From contig PLZB01000070.1 in the NCBI GenBank assembly GCA_003151955.1, positions 16,286 to 80,285 on the forward strand: DNA of 64,000 nt, written 5' to 3'. The notes beneath the pieces were generated by a model. The model was not told the DNA's origin and did no database searches. It saw only the letters and a program-made list of their open reading frames with translations. This document shows, piece after piece, positions 1-7,780 of the stretch. The stretch comes from Acidimicrobiaceae bacterium. GTDB taxonomy: Bacteria > Actinomycetota > Acidimicrobiia > Acidimicrobiales > UBA8190. The first letter of the stretch is position 1. Each line of letters opens with the position of its first letter. Made by a program: the position numbers and the translations under genes.

Positions 1-2869
1 AGAGGACGAGGGCGGCCGGGCCCTCCCGGTTCTGGAACTCCTCCACCATCTTGTCCCGGGCCGTCCGGGCCAGCTCCCCCCGGTAGCAGCTGACCGGGGA
101 CCCCGTCCGCTCGGTGAGATGGGCGGCCAGCCGCTTCCCCCACTCGGCGAAGTGGGTGAAGACGAGGACCTTCTCCCCCGCCGCGAAGACGACCTCGACG
201 ATCTCCTCCAGCCGGGCCAGCTTCCCCGACCGGCCGGCCAGGGGCCGGTCGTCGTCCTGGTAGGCGGTCGGGTGGTTGCAGATCTGCTTGAGGGCGGTGA
301 TCGCGGCCAGGACGTCCCCGCGGTTCCGCTCGTCCTCGGCCGCCCCCACGAGCCGGTCCAGGACGGCCTGGTAGAGGCCGATCTGCTCCGTCGTCATGGT
401 GCAGTGGTCGAGCTCGTCGATCTTGTCGGGGAGCTCGGCGGCCACCTCCGGCTCGGCCTTCGTCCGCCGGAAGACGAGGATTCCGTTCAGGGCCCGGAGG
501 GCGTCCTCGGCCTGACCCCCGGCCTCCCCGGTGGCACTGAGCCGGGAGACGAAGGCGGACCGGGGCCCGACGAGGGTCGGGTTGACGAAGTCGAGGATGG
601 CCCAGAGGTCCCCCAGGCCGTTCTCGACCGGGGTCCCCGTCAGGGCGAACCGGCTCCGGGCCGGGATCCGCCGGAGCTGCTGGGCCGTCTCCGAGGCCGG
701 GTTCTTGATGGCCTGGGCCTCGTCCAGGACGAGCCGGGACCAGGGGACGAGGGCCAGGGCCTCGACGTCCCGGACGGCCGTCCCGTAGGTGGTGATGACC
801 ACGTCGGCCCGGGCCACCTCGGCGGCCAACTCCTCGGCCGAGGACCGGGAGGCCCCGTGGTGGATGACGAGCCGGAGGTCGGGGGTGAACTTCCCCATCT
901 CGGCGGCCCAGTTCCCGACGACGGCGGTCGGGGCGATGACGAGGGCCGGCCCTGAGCCCGTGGTCCGGGCCAGGTGGGCCAGGACCGTCGGGGTCTTCCC
1001 CAGGCCCATGTCGAGGGCCAGGCAGCCCCCCAGCTCGACCGAGTCGAGGAAGCCGAGCCAGGCCAGCGCCTCGGTCTGGTAGCTCCGGAGCGTCCCCACG
1101 AACCGGTCCGGGGTGGCCCCGTCCTCGGCGGTGACAGCCGAGGCCCGGTTGAGGAGGTCGGTGGCCCAGCCCGACCCCCTGACCTCGACCCCACCGGCCA
1201 GGGCCGAGGACTCGATCCCGATGGCGTGCCGGAGGACGTCGGCCCCGGTGAGCCGGGTCCGGCCGGCCTGCTCGGCCAGGGCAGCGGCGGCGGCCTCGAG
1301 GTCGACCCGGTCGATCTCCACCCACTTGCCCCTGGAGCGGATCAGGGGGCGGGCCTCGGTGGCCAGCCGCCGGATGTCCTCGGCCGTGAGCTCGACATCG
1401 TCGAAGAGGGCCGACCACCGGACCTGGACCAGCTGGTGGGCACCCACCACCGACGGGTCGACCGGGTCGGCGGTGAGGACGAGCTTGGGGGACGGACGCC
1501 GCCGGGACAGGGCCGGGACCCGGACCTCGAAGCCGGCGTCGGCCAGGACGGGGCCGGTCAGGGTCATGACCTCCCAGGCCTCCTCCTGGCTGAGGACGAC
1601 CTGGCCCCGCTGATGGGACCCCGGCCGCTTCAGGGCTGGGAGGAGTCGTTCGAGCCGGAGGGCCTCGTCGGCCAGGTGCCGCTTGGACCGGCCGTCGACC
1701 AGGGCCACCCCGAGGGGGACCGGCCGCCCGTCGTGGCCGGGCCCGAGGACGGTGAGGAGCCAGGCCCCATCCCGGTCGGGGGGGTCGAGCTGAACGGTCA
1801 GCCGGGCGTCGACCGGGGCCAGGAGGGCCCGGGCCCACTCCCCCAGGCGGCCGCTCAGGGCCCCGGCCAGGTCGGCGGGAGCCTCGAAGACCGACCCGTC
1901 GAGCCGGGTCACGACCGACTCGGCCACGTCGGCGGCGGTCCGGACCACCGGGGGCGGGGCCGGGAATTCGAGCCGCTGGGCCGCCCCGGTGGCGATGGCG
2001 TCGACGGCGGCCGTCAGGACGGCCAGGGTCAGTGTCCGGGCCTCGGACTGGTCGAGGGCCGTGACGGGACCCGGGAGGGCCCGGGCCAGTCGTTCGAGTT
2101 GGGCCCGGTCGACGAGGGCCGGGACCCAGCAGATCGCGTAGCCGCCCTTCCCTCCGGGCCGTTTCCCCGTCCCCCCGGCCGTGGCCAGGGTGGGGGCGAT
2201 GGCCCCCCGGGCCACGAGCTGGACGGCCCAGGCCGCCACCCGGCCCAGCCAGATCAGACTGGAGCCGACCTCCTCGGGCCGCTCCCCCGCCCCGAGGTAG
2301 ACGAGCCAGCCCAGGGCGTCCCCGATCCGGATGGCCCGGGCCGGAGCCGGACCCACCGTCGGGACCTTGACCGCCTGGTGGGACTCCCAACCCGACCCGG
2401 GGGCCCCGATGGCGGCCAGCCGGGCCATCACCGCCTCCTCGTCCTCGGCGGCCGCCCGCCGACCGGCGGCCCAGAGGACGACCATCCCGTGGGACCAGGA
2501 CGCCTCGAGCTGGACCGGACCGGCCGGGCCGGTGTCCCCCTGGGGTTGGGGACCGGCTTCCGGCTCGGGGACGAACCGCCGGAGGGCCGTCACCAGCCGG
2601 GCCCGCTCCTGCTCGAAGTCGGCGACGACCTGGTCCCGTTCCGGCCCGGTCAGCTTCCGGACCGTGGCCAGCTTCCCGTCACAGACCCGGAGGAGCCGCT
2701 CCAGGCCGACCTTCCACTCGCCCTGGTGGCCCTCGAGGTACTCGAGCTGGCTCGCGCCCGCCTCACCCCACGCCGCCGTCTCGATGGCGAAGTCCAGATC
2801 CAAGCCCCGCTCCTCCTCGCTGCCGGCGACGCCCAAGGGCGCCCCGCACCGAACGGCACCGGCGACCAT
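1..2869 (-). CDS. SNF2-family DEAD/DEAH helicase (C-terminus cut by window edge)
   Basis: The minus strand is open from the window edge to 2869, giving about 956 visible codons. The first ~590 residues form the variable region typical of bacterial SNF2 helicases with a helicase-associated domain. The ATPase core starts near residue 596 (LRSYQTEALAWL), followed by Walker A DMGLGKT (~620), DEAQ motif LVLDEAQAIKNP (~715) and TGTPVEN (~742). The second RecA domain begins near residue 900 (KVLVFTHF) and is cut. Such proteins are ATP-dependent DNA translocases that remodel protein-DNA complexes; the partner here is unknown. The start is uncertain: ATG at 2869 has a GGAGGAGG about 13 nt upstream, while TTG at 2803 has a better-spaced AGGAGGAG. 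All plus-strand frames here are shadows. Confidence 0.9.
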   Translation of the reverse strand, partial: MVAGAVRCGAPLGVAGSEEERGLDLDFAIETAAWGEAGASQLEYLEGHQGEWKVGLERLLRVCDGKLATVRKLTGPERDQVVADFEQERARLVTALRRFVPEPEAGPQPQGDTGPAGPVQLEASWSHGMVVLWAAGRRAAAEDEEAVMARLAAIGAPGSGWESHQAVKVPTVGPAPARAIRIGDALGWLVYLGAGERPEEVGSSLIWLGRVAAWAVQLVARGAIAPTLATAGGTGKRPGGKGGYAICWVPALVDRAQLERLARALPGPVTALDQSEARTLTLAVLTAAVDAIATGAAQRLEFPAPPPVVRTAADVAESVVTRLDGSVFEAPADLAGALSGRLGEWARALLAPVDARLTVQLDPPDRDGAWLLTVLGPGHDGRPVPLGVALVDGRSKRHLADEALRLERLLPALKRPGSHQRGQVVLSQEEAWEVMTLTGPVLADAGFEVRVPALSRRRPSPKLVLTADPVDPSVVGAHQLVQVRWSALFDDVELTAEDIRRLATEARPLIRSRGKWVEIDRVDLEAAAAALAEQAGRTRLTGADVLRHAIGIESSALAGGVEVRGSGWATDLLNRASAVTAEDGATPDRFVGTLRSYQTEALAWLGFLDSVELGGCLALDMGLGKTPTVLAHLARTTGSGPALVIAPTAVVGNWAAEMGKFTPDLRLVIHHGASRSSAEELAAEVARADVVITTYGTAVRDVEALALVPWSRLVLDEAQAIKNPASETAQQLRRIPARSRFALTGTPVENGLGDLWAILDFVNPTLVGPRSAFVSRLSATGEAGGQAEDALRALNGILVFRRTKAEPEVAAELPDKIDELDHCTMTTEQIGLYQAVLDRLVGAAEDERNRGDVLAAITALKQICNHPTAYQDDDRPLAGRSGKLARLEEIVEVVFAAGEKVLVFTHFAEWGKRLAAHLTERTGSPVSCYRGELARTARDKMVEEFQNREGPAALVL

Positions 2870-3099
2870 CGGGGTCGTCGCGCCTCCTCCTCGTCGTTGA
2901 TGCTCGCCCGCACCTGGCCTCGATGGCGCTCGGTGCTGCTGGTCGTCGCCCCTGCCCAGCGGCGTCTCAACGTTCTCCTCCAGCGTAGCGCCTCCCGGGC
3001 CGCAAGGGGAGTCCATTCGGTCCGAGGTGGACACCAGCCCAGGTCGGAAGGGGGAGGAGCTGCCCTCCAGCGCCAGGAGGGACCGGTGGACGCAGTCGG

Positions 3100-3456
3100 T
3101 CAGGTCCGGGAAGCCGGCCGGGCCAGGACGGCGGCCGCCCCGAGACCGATCTCCCCGGCGAGGTAGGCCCAGTAGGTCCAATCAGTCTCAGGGGGGTCGA
3201 CGGCGAGGGATCCGAGCCGGGCCACCGCCGCCCCGAGCCAGGTGAACCCGACGGCCTGCTGACCGGCCCGGTCGCCTCGGAGGAGGCCGTAGGCCCCGAG
3301 GGCGGCGTAGGTCCCCCCCAGGCCGGCCCGGGTCTCGGCTCGGCCCCGGCCTGTTGTCGGGGGGAGATCGAGGGCGGTGGCGACCCTGACCGGGATGACG
3401 ACCCCGGCGATACCGGAGGCGAGCATGGCCAGGGCGGAGAGGCGACCGAGATTCAT
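3100..3456 (-). CDS. Small four-helix membrane protein, DUF4345-like
   Basis: This 118-residue protein has about four hydrophobic segments (roughly residues 7-25, 45-60, 68-86 and 93-112) joined by short charged loops. Its pattern, an N-terminal helix followed by an AGLGGTYAALG segment, resembles the DUF4345 family of small integral membrane proteins of unknown function. The assignment rests on general resemblance and is tentative. It starts at ATG 3456 with only a weak ribosome-binding site. It is divergent from lsr2, so the 108-bp gap between them probably holds promoters for both. The 230 bp between this gene and the helicase shows nothing I recognise. Confidence 0.65.
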   Translation of the reverse strand: MNLGRLSALAMLASGIAGVVIPVRVATALDLPPTTGRGRAETRAGLGGTYAALGAYGLLRGDRAGQQAVGFTWLGAAVARLGSLAVDPPETDWTYWAYLAGEIGLGAAAVLARPASRT

Positions 3457-3564
3457 GGACCCAGGTTACAGCCGACACCAGAAGTCGGCCCTGGCTCCAT
3501 TGATCGGCCATTCGAGGACCGGATTGATTTCAAATCCAATGAAGGATCGGTTACAGTGACCGAC

Positions 3565-3906
3565 ATGGCACAAACCGTCTTCGTAAAGCTGACCGACGAC
3601 ATCGATGGGGGGGACGCCGACGAGACCGTTTCTTTCTCGCTCGAGGGCAAGTCCTACCAGATCGATCTCAACACAAAGAACGCCGCCGCGCTACGGAAGG
3701 CCCTGGCGCCCTACGTCGCCAAGGGTCGCAGCGCCCGGGGCGGCGGACCCCGCCGGACCGGCTCCGGCCGCTCGCCCGGGAGGACGGCCTTCTCCCAGCT
3801 CGACGCCGAGGGCAAGGAGAAGTTCCGGAAGTGGGCGAAGATGCCCACGGCCCGCCGGATCGGCGACGTCCGGGTCGAGGCCTGGATCAAGGCCGGCCGT
3901 CCCTGA
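3565..3906 (+). CDS. lsr2: Lsr2-family nucleoid-associated protein, atypical C-terminus
   Basis: Lsr2 is the actinobacterial H-NS-like protein that binds AT-rich DNA and silences foreign genes. The N-terminal dimerisation half is clear: MAQTVFVKLTDDIDG, then DETVSFSLEGKSYQIDLNTKNA, which matches the family closely. A basic Gly/Arg linker covers about residues 52-72. The C-terminal DNA-binding half is unusual: the AT-hook-like RGR motif that inserts into the minor groove is replaced by a run reading TARRIGDVRVEAW. DNA binding may therefore be altered. ATG 3565 is preferred over GTG 3556 because the family normally begins MA-(K/Q). The upstream region is AT-rich relative to its surroundings, which could allow autoregulation. 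The protein is 113 residues, the usual family length. Confidence 0.9.
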   Translation: MAQTVFVKLTDDIDGGDADETVSFSLEGKSYQIDLNTKNAAALRKALAPYVAKGRSARGGGPRRTGSGRSPGRTAFSQLDAEGKEKFRKWAKMPTARRIGDVRVEAWIKAGRP

Positions 3907-3924
3907 CTGACACCTCTTCCAGCT

Positions 3925-3970
3925 CTCCCCACCCGCCTCAGAGGAGCCGGGTGGGGAGGGCTGTTTCTTT
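3925..3970 (+). terminator. Rho-independent terminator after lsr2
   Basis: A perfect 11-bp stem (3925-3935 pairing with 3948-3958, arm CTCCCCACCCG) with a 12-nt loop is followed by the T-rich run CTGTTTCTTT. It starts 18 nt after the lsr2 stop and overlaps the end of the convergent peptidase gene. Confidence 0.7.
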
Positions 3971-4666
3971 GGCGCCGTCCCCCCGGCGGATGATCTCGTA
4001 GGCCAGGGCCTCGGGCTTCTCCGAGATGGCCTCGTGGAGGTCGGTTCCCCGGTAGACGAGACCGGCCCCATTGTCGGTGGCGTAGCCGTCGGTGAGCGTT
4101 CCCTCGGCCACGAGCCGCTGCATGAGTGGACGGCGGCCCGGCTCGGCGTCGTAGTGGGGGCTATTGCTCGAGGGAATGAAGCCGAGTCCGTTGTGAATGG
4201 GTTGGAGGGGCAGTCCGAACGAGTCGGTCGTCCCCCCGAGATGCCAGCAGATGGACCCGGCCGAGACTCCCATGAGGACGACCCCGGCCTGCCAGCAGTC
4301 CCGGAGGATGGCGTCCAGGCCGTGGAGCCGCCAGAGGGCGAGGAGGTTGGCCGTGCTCCCCCCGCAGACCCAGATGACGTCCTGGGCGGCCAGATGGCCG
4401 GCGACGTCCTCGTGGTTCGGCATCGGGAACAGGGCCAGGTGGGAGACCAGCATGTCGAGCTTCGAGAAGGCCGCCTGGATGGGGGCGAGGTAGCAGGCCG
4501 TGTCCCCCACCGCGGTGGCGATGATGCAGACCCGGGGATGGGCCCCGGCCCGGGCCAGTTGGGCCGCGTGGAGGTAGGCCGGTCCCGGGCGGAGATTCCA
4601 CTGGTCCGGCCCGTCGGGCTGGAAGCCGATGCTGGTGGCGACGATGGTGGGATGGGAGGCGGCCAT
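3938..4666 (-). CDS. pepE: Peptidase E-like (family S51) serine peptidase
   Basis: The 242-residue product matches the S51 family of dipeptidase E and cyanophycinase-like enzymes, cytoplasmic serine peptidases with a class I glutaminase-like fold. The nucleophile elbow is visible as GVSAGSICW, with Ser135 as the likely nucleophile. The preceding VIWVCGGSTANLL (~residues 97-109) is the conserved strand-loop seen in this family. ATG 4666 gives the expected N-terminus (MAASHPTIVATS). The gene is last in a likely operon behind the MarR gene (58-nt gap) and the ABM-like gene, so it may respond to the same repressor. The natural substrate is not evident; peptidase E prefers N-terminal Asp dipeptides. 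Confidence 0.8.
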   Translation of the reverse strand: MAASHPTIVATSIGFQPDGPDQWNLRPGPAYLHAAQLARAGAHPRVCIIATAVGDTACYLAPIQAAFSKLDMLVSHLALFPMPNHEDVAGHLAAQDVIWVCGGSTANLLALWRLHGLDAILRDCWQAGVVLMGVSAGSICWHLGGTTDSFGLPLQPIHNGLGFIPSSNSPHYDAEPGRRPLMQRLVAEGTLTDGYATDNGAGLVYRGTDLHEAISEKPEALAYEIIRRGDGAKETALPTRLL

Positions 4667-4724
4667 CGATTGATCATGCCCCGCCCCGGGCCGCGACCGC
4701 CGGGACCGTGCCGGTCCCTCCTGC

Positions 4725-5255
4725 TCAGGAGCCCTGGGGCTTCCTCCGCCGGGCCGTCCGGTCCGGGGGGAGATCGGCGGCATCCCGGGCCGCCAGCTGG
4801 ACCTTGGCCAGGAGCTCCAGGAGCCGGTTCTGCTCCTGGGGGGTGAGGGCTTCCGAGATCACCCGGCGCTCCCGCTGGTGGAGGGAGGGGAGGATGGCGT
4901 CGAGGATGGCCCGTCCCTCATCGGTGACGGTGACGAGGACTTTCCTCCGGTCCTCCTGGTGGGGACCTCTGTGGACCAACTCCCGTTTCTCGAGGGTGTC
5001 GAGGATCGAGGTCATGCTTCCCGAGGTGATGATGAGCCGCTCGGCGATGACCGAGGGCTCGAGGGGTCCCCCGCTCCCCTCGATCACGGCCAGGGCCATC
5101 CGGGCCGTCGAGGACAGCCGGTGGTCCTCCCAGCTCTGCTTGTCATGGAGCCCGATCAGGAGGTCGCCGGTCTTGACGAGGTTGGCGAAGCACTCCGTGG
5201 CCCTCGCCTCGGCACCGGGATACTCCTCTTCGAAGTCCTCTCCTACCCGGATCAT
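4725..5255 (-). CDS. MarR-family transcriptional regulator
   Basis: This 176-residue protein has the winged helix-turn-helix arrangement of MarR repressors. A dimerisation helix comes first, then LSSTARMALAVIEGSGG, the recognition region PSVIAERLIITSGSMTSILDTL, the wing (HRGPHQEDRRKVLVTVTDEG) and C-terminal helices. MarR proteins are dimers that bind palindromes and release DNA when bound to small phenolic or lipophilic ligands. The gene lies 68 nt after the ABM-like gene and before pepE. The twin palindromes on the promoter ahead of the ABM-like gene are the obvious candidate operator, implying autorepression. Start ATG 5255; the ribosome-binding site is weak. The C-terminus ends in a basic tail (RTARRRKPQGS). 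Confidence 0.9.
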   Translation of the reverse strand: MIRVGEDFEEEYPGAEARATECFANLVKTGDLLIGLHDKQSWEDHRLSSTARMALAVIEGSGGPLEPSVIAERLIITSGSMTSILDTLEKRELVHRGPHQEDRRKVLVTVTDEGRAILDAILPSLHQRERRVISEALTPQEQNRLLELLAKVQLAARDAADLPPDRTARRRKPQGS

Positions 5256-5323
5256 CGGAGCGGGAGCGCGCCGGGAAGGGCGGCCGGAGCCGCCCTTCCC
5301 GGAACCAGGCAATGTCGGGATGC

Positions 5324-5599
5324 TCAGCTCTCCGCGTCCACGTAGAGCTCGATCCGGGGGGCCCCGACCAACCCGGCGGAGGCCATGGCCTCCTGGAGGG
5401 AGGGATCGGCGCCGAAGCCCTGAGCGGCGGCGACGGAGGGGAACTCCATGACCACGGTGTAGATGCTCGGCTCGACCGCGTCCTGCACGACCCGGGTGGC
5501 GGTGCAGCCGTGCTCCTTCCGGACGACCTCGTGGGCGTTGAAGCCCTGCCGCCAGGTCTCGTAGTTCTCCAGCTCGTGCCGCACGACCAAGGTTGCCAT
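5324..5599 (-). CDS. ABM-like dimeric alpha/beta-barrel small protein
   Basis: A 91-residue protein of the size and pattern of small ferredoxin-like, dimeric alpha/beta-barrel proteins (ABM, DUF1330 or putative cyclase types). It begins MATLVVRHELENYETWRQGF, and the middle reads VVMEFPSVAAAQGF. Members often act as monooxygenases, isomerases or stress proteins; no catalytic residue identifies the reaction here. ATG 5599 has a GGGAG ribosome-binding site and is preferred over the upstream in-frame ATG 5662, which would lie upstream of the predicted promoter. It is first in a likely operon with the MarR gene, so it is probably the main target of that regulator. Confidence 0.7.
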   Translation of the reverse strand: MATLVVRHELENYETWRQGFNAHEVVRKEHGCTATRVVQDAVEPSIYTVVMEFPSVAAAQGFGADPSLQEAMASAGLVGAPRIELYVDAES

Positions 5600-5624
5600 G
5601 GTGCTCTCCCGTCTCGGATTGTTC

Positions 5625-5662
5625 CTTGAGATCAAGATACTTGAATTCAAGGTAGTAGTCAA
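5625..5662 (-). promoter_or_regulatory. Sigma-70-type promoter overlapped by two MarR-type palindromes
   Basis: On the minus strand TTGACT (5657-5662) and TATCTT (5634-5639) are separated by exactly 17 bp. A perfect palindrome CTTGAATTCAAG (5640-5651) fills most of the spacer. A second one with the same arms, CTTGA-GA-TCAAG (5625-5636), covers part of the -10 box and the start-site region. A repressor bound to either would block RNA polymerase. The adjacent MarR gene is the natural candidate. Confidence 0.75.
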
Positions 5663-5717
5663 GGGGGTGGAGGCCCGGGGCTCGGGATCGGCCCCGGACC
5701 ACCACTCCCCAGACCCC

Positions 5718-5885
5718 CTATGGACCTCCGGGCGGGCAGGGATGGCCCGGGATGGTCGGGCTCACCTGGCAGGTGGTCACCGTCACCTTGGGTGTCCCCA
5801 TGACAGCAGTCACTCCCAGGCCCAGCAGGACCAACAGCGCCAGCCCGGCCAGGACACCGAGAAGGACAGCCACCTTCCTCCTCAT
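5718..5885 (-). CDS. Small single-span membrane or secreted protein (55 aa)
   Basis: Its ATG (5885) overlaps the TGA of the upstream secreted-protein gene as ATGA, which argues for translational coupling and a real gene. The protein starts MRRK, then has a long hydrophobic helix (about residues 5-29), then a short polar tail with two Cys and many Pro and Gly. It could be a membrane-anchored partner of the upstream secreted protein. No family recognised. Confidence 0.55.
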   Translation of the reverse strand: MRRKVAVLLGVLAGLALLVLLGLGVTAVMGTPKVTVTTCQVSPTIPGHPCPPGGP

Positions 5886-6574
5886 GCGCTCCCCAGTCCG
5901 TAGGTCCCGTCGGGGTTGACGGTGATGGCCAGGGAATGGGACACGGTGTAGTTGAACCAGAGTGCGCCGGCCGAGACCTCGTAGTTCTCCCAGGCCGTCA
6001 CGTTGGGCGTGGGCTCGGCCCAGCCGCCGACCGTCTGATTCCACCCGCACTGCTCGTTGCTGATCGAGAACGGCACCAGGTAGTTGGCCTGGTTGCAGGT
6101 GGGCTGCCCGTCGGCCACGACCCAGATCTGGTCGTACTGGACGGTGGCGTTGAACCAGATCTCCCAGGCCCAGCACTCCCCGTTCCCACACACCGACATC
6201 CCGTAGGTCCTGGTGACGGTCGGGGGCAGGGCCCGGCCCCCGCGGGTCAGACTTCCGGGGGACGTCGTCGTCTTCACCGTCAAGGTGAAGGTCGGACACA
6301 ACTCCCCCACCACCTCGGTCAGGTCGGGCTTCGGCTGGCCCAGGGCCTTGTAGCTGGCCAGAGCCTTCTGATAGGCGGGCGTTGCCGCCGCGGTCACCGT
6401 GGCCACGCATCTCGCCTGGGCTGCCGCCGAGGCGGCCGTGATGGGAACGACCCGGGTGGTGGTGGCCCGATGGCCAACCATTGCCGAGGCCGACGACATC
6501 CCGGCCCCGCTCACTACCGCTGCCAATCCCAACCCGGCCACGCCGGCGCGCCAGATCAAGCTTCTCTTTCGCAT
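5882..6574 (-). CDS. Secreted protein of unknown function
   Basis: The N-terminus is a clear Sec signal peptide: MRKRS, a hydrophobic stretch, then SSASA as a probable cleavage site near residue 31. The mature part is rich in Trp, Thr and Asn and has about five to six Cys (GELC, VCGNGECW, PTCNQ, EQCGW), suggesting disulfide bonds in an extracellular domain. No family was recognised. ATG 6574 places the basic residues at the very start; ATG 6592 in frame is an alternative. A palindrome-like TATATA element lies just upstream (6629-6642). The gene is coupled to the 55-residue membrane protein downstream. Confidence 0.65.
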   Translation of the reverse strand: MRKRSLIWRAGVAGLGLAAVVSGAGMSSASAMVGHRATTTRVVPITAASAAAQARCVATVTAAATPAYQKALASYKALGQPKPDLTEVVGELCPTFTLTVKTTTSPGSLTRGGRALPPTVTRTYGMSVCGNGECWAWEIWFNATVQYDQIWVVADGQPTCNQANYLVPFSISNEQCGWNQTVGGWAEPTPNVTAWENYEVSAGALWFNYTVSHSLAITVNPDGTYGLGSA

Positions 6575-6628
6575 ATTCACCGCCGATGTCATGTCGGAGG
6601 ACCATGCTGCCCTCCGAACCGATGACCG

Positions 6629-6642
6629 CAGTATATATGCTG
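6629..6642. promoter_or_regulatory. Near-palindrome CAGTATATATGCTG
   Basis: This imperfect palindrome sits 37-50 bp upstream of ATG 6592, in an AT-rich patch. It differs by one base from the core of the perfect palindrome at 18984-19001 upstream of the XRE gene. It could be a shared operator, or simply contain a -10 box (TATACT on the minus strand). Confidence 0.4.
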
Positions 6643-6676
6643 TCACTGTTTCCTCTACAAACCGGCGGACGCGAAC

Positions 6677-6907
6677 CTACCCGTCGTGAGCCGGGATCAG
6701 GCGACTCTCGACCAGATCGAAGAGCCAGGCCATCCGGGCCGCCTCCTCCGGTCGCTCCGAGCGGAGCAGGGCCCGCTCGGCGTCTGCCACCACCTCGCAG
6801 ATCTCGAAGGCCTCCCGTTTGAGCAGGGAGACGGTGGGGGCGAAATGGGCGGCGAGATGGGGATCATCGACCTCGTCCCCGTGTCCGAAGATGGCTACTG
6901 GTTTCAC
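6677..6907 (-). CDS. Small acidic hypothetical protein (76 aa)
   Basis: The GTG start at 6907 overlaps the TGA of the upstream membrane-protein gene (GTGA) and is preceded by a strong GGAGGGAGGG ribosome-binding region. The protein is mainly helical and acidic, with segments such as FEICEVVADAERALLRSERPEEAARMAWLFDLVESRL. No transmembrane segment or known motif is visible. The coupling suggests it works with the membrane protein. Function unknown. Confidence 0.5.
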   Translation of the reverse strand: MKPVAIFGHGDEVDDPHLAAHFAPTVSLLKREAFEICEVVADAERALLRSERPEEAARMAWLFDLVESRLIPAHDG

Positions 6908-7227
6908 TGCCGCGTCCCTCCCTCCTCCTCTTGCACAACTGCGATCGCGGCACCTCGACGACCGAGACCGAATGCGACGAGGAGCATGAGGACCGCGCTG
7001 GACACCACCACCGTGGTGACCCCGCGAAAGCCCGTTGAGAACCAGATCAGGACATGCAGCAACGGGCCCCTGAGTGGCAGGGTGGCTGGTCCGGTCACAA
7101 GCCCGGAAAGCCCCTGCCAGGGCTCTGGATTGAGAAATTTCAAGATGACCTCCGCTTGGAACGAGTCGGCATCGGGTGGGTCTGGGCAACCCGGGCCCGG
7201 CGGAGACCCGCCGGACCCGGGTAGCAC
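6904..7227 (-). CDS. Small membrane protein following ssb
   Basis: The reading frame follows ssb directly and is coupled to the 76-residue gene downstream by a GTGA overlap. The product has hydrophobic stretches at roughly residues 56-68 and 71-88 (LLHVLIWFSTGF, TTVVVSSAVLMLLVAFGLG) and a charged tail. GTG 7227 is the longest start. An internal TTG at 7143, preceded by GGAGGT, would give a tighter protein beginning MKFLNPEPWQG and is equally plausible. No family recognised. Confidence 0.45.
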   Translation of the reverse strand: MLPGSGGSPPGPGCPDPPDADSFQAEVILKFLNPEPWQGLSGLVTGPATLPLRGPLLHVLIWFSTGFRGVTTVVVSSAVLMLLVAFGLGRRGAAIAVVQEEEGGTRQ

Positions 7228-7228
7228 C

Positions 7229-7666
7229 TCAGGCGTCGGCCGCCACGACCACGTCGTCCTCGACCGGGTCGGAGCTCCCGTTCTCGGAGTCGGCCTGGCC
7301 GGGCAACCTGCGCTCGGTGCGGGACACGTCGGCCGTCGCGAATCGAAGGGAGGGACCGACCTCCTCGGCCGTCACCTCCACACGGCTCCGGCGCTCACCG
7401 CTGTCGTTCTCCCACGAATGTTGGTCCAAACGTCCAGTGACGATGACCCGGCTCCCCTTGGTGAGACTCAGAGCGACGTTCTCGGCCAAGTCCCGCCAGC
7501 AGACGACGTCGAAGAAGGAGGTCGACTCCTCCCAGTCGTCACTGCCTCGGGACTGCCAACGGCGGGTGACGGCCAGCCCGAAGGTGGTATTGGCCTGCCC
7601 GTCGCGGGTGTACCGGATCTCCGGGTCACGGGTCAGGTTGCCCGACAGGGCGGTGCTGTTGCTCAT
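7229..7666 (-). CDS. ssb: Single-stranded DNA-binding protein
   Basis: The OB-fold of bacterial SSB is evident: MSNSTALSGNLTRDPEIRYT, FGLAVTRRW, FFDVVCWRDLAENVALSLTKGSRVIVTGRL. These are the conserved strands that form the homotetramer and wrap ssDNA. The 145-residue length is slightly short for a primary SSB. The C-terminus ends DDVVVAADA and lacks the canonical acidic DDDIPF-type tip that recruits replication partners, so this looks like a secondary SSB rather than the replicative one. It is not in the rpsF-ssb-rpsR context, which supports that. ATG 7666 has a GGGAGAG ribosome-binding site. Confidence 0.88.
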   Translation of the reverse strand: MSNSTALSGNLTRDPEIRYTRDGQANTTFGLAVTRRWQSRGSDDWEESTSFFDVVCWRDLAENVALSLTKGSRVIVTGRLDQHSWENDSGERRSRVEVTAEEVGPSLRFATADVSRTERRLPGQADSENGSSDPVEDDVVVAADA

Positions 7667-7780
7667 CGATGCGTCTCTCCCTCGTGTGCGCTCACCAGTC
7701 AGGCGGCACACGCAGCATCGAGGCTCTTCCTGGCTGCGGACCTCGCCCGGAAGCTTGCAGGACCTCAGACCGGACGGATT

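Noticed and set aside
119..3166. Long plus-strand ORFs of 278 and 730 codons
   Set aside because: They are Gly/Arg/Pro-rich shadows of the minus-strand SNF2 helicase, whose motifs are clear.
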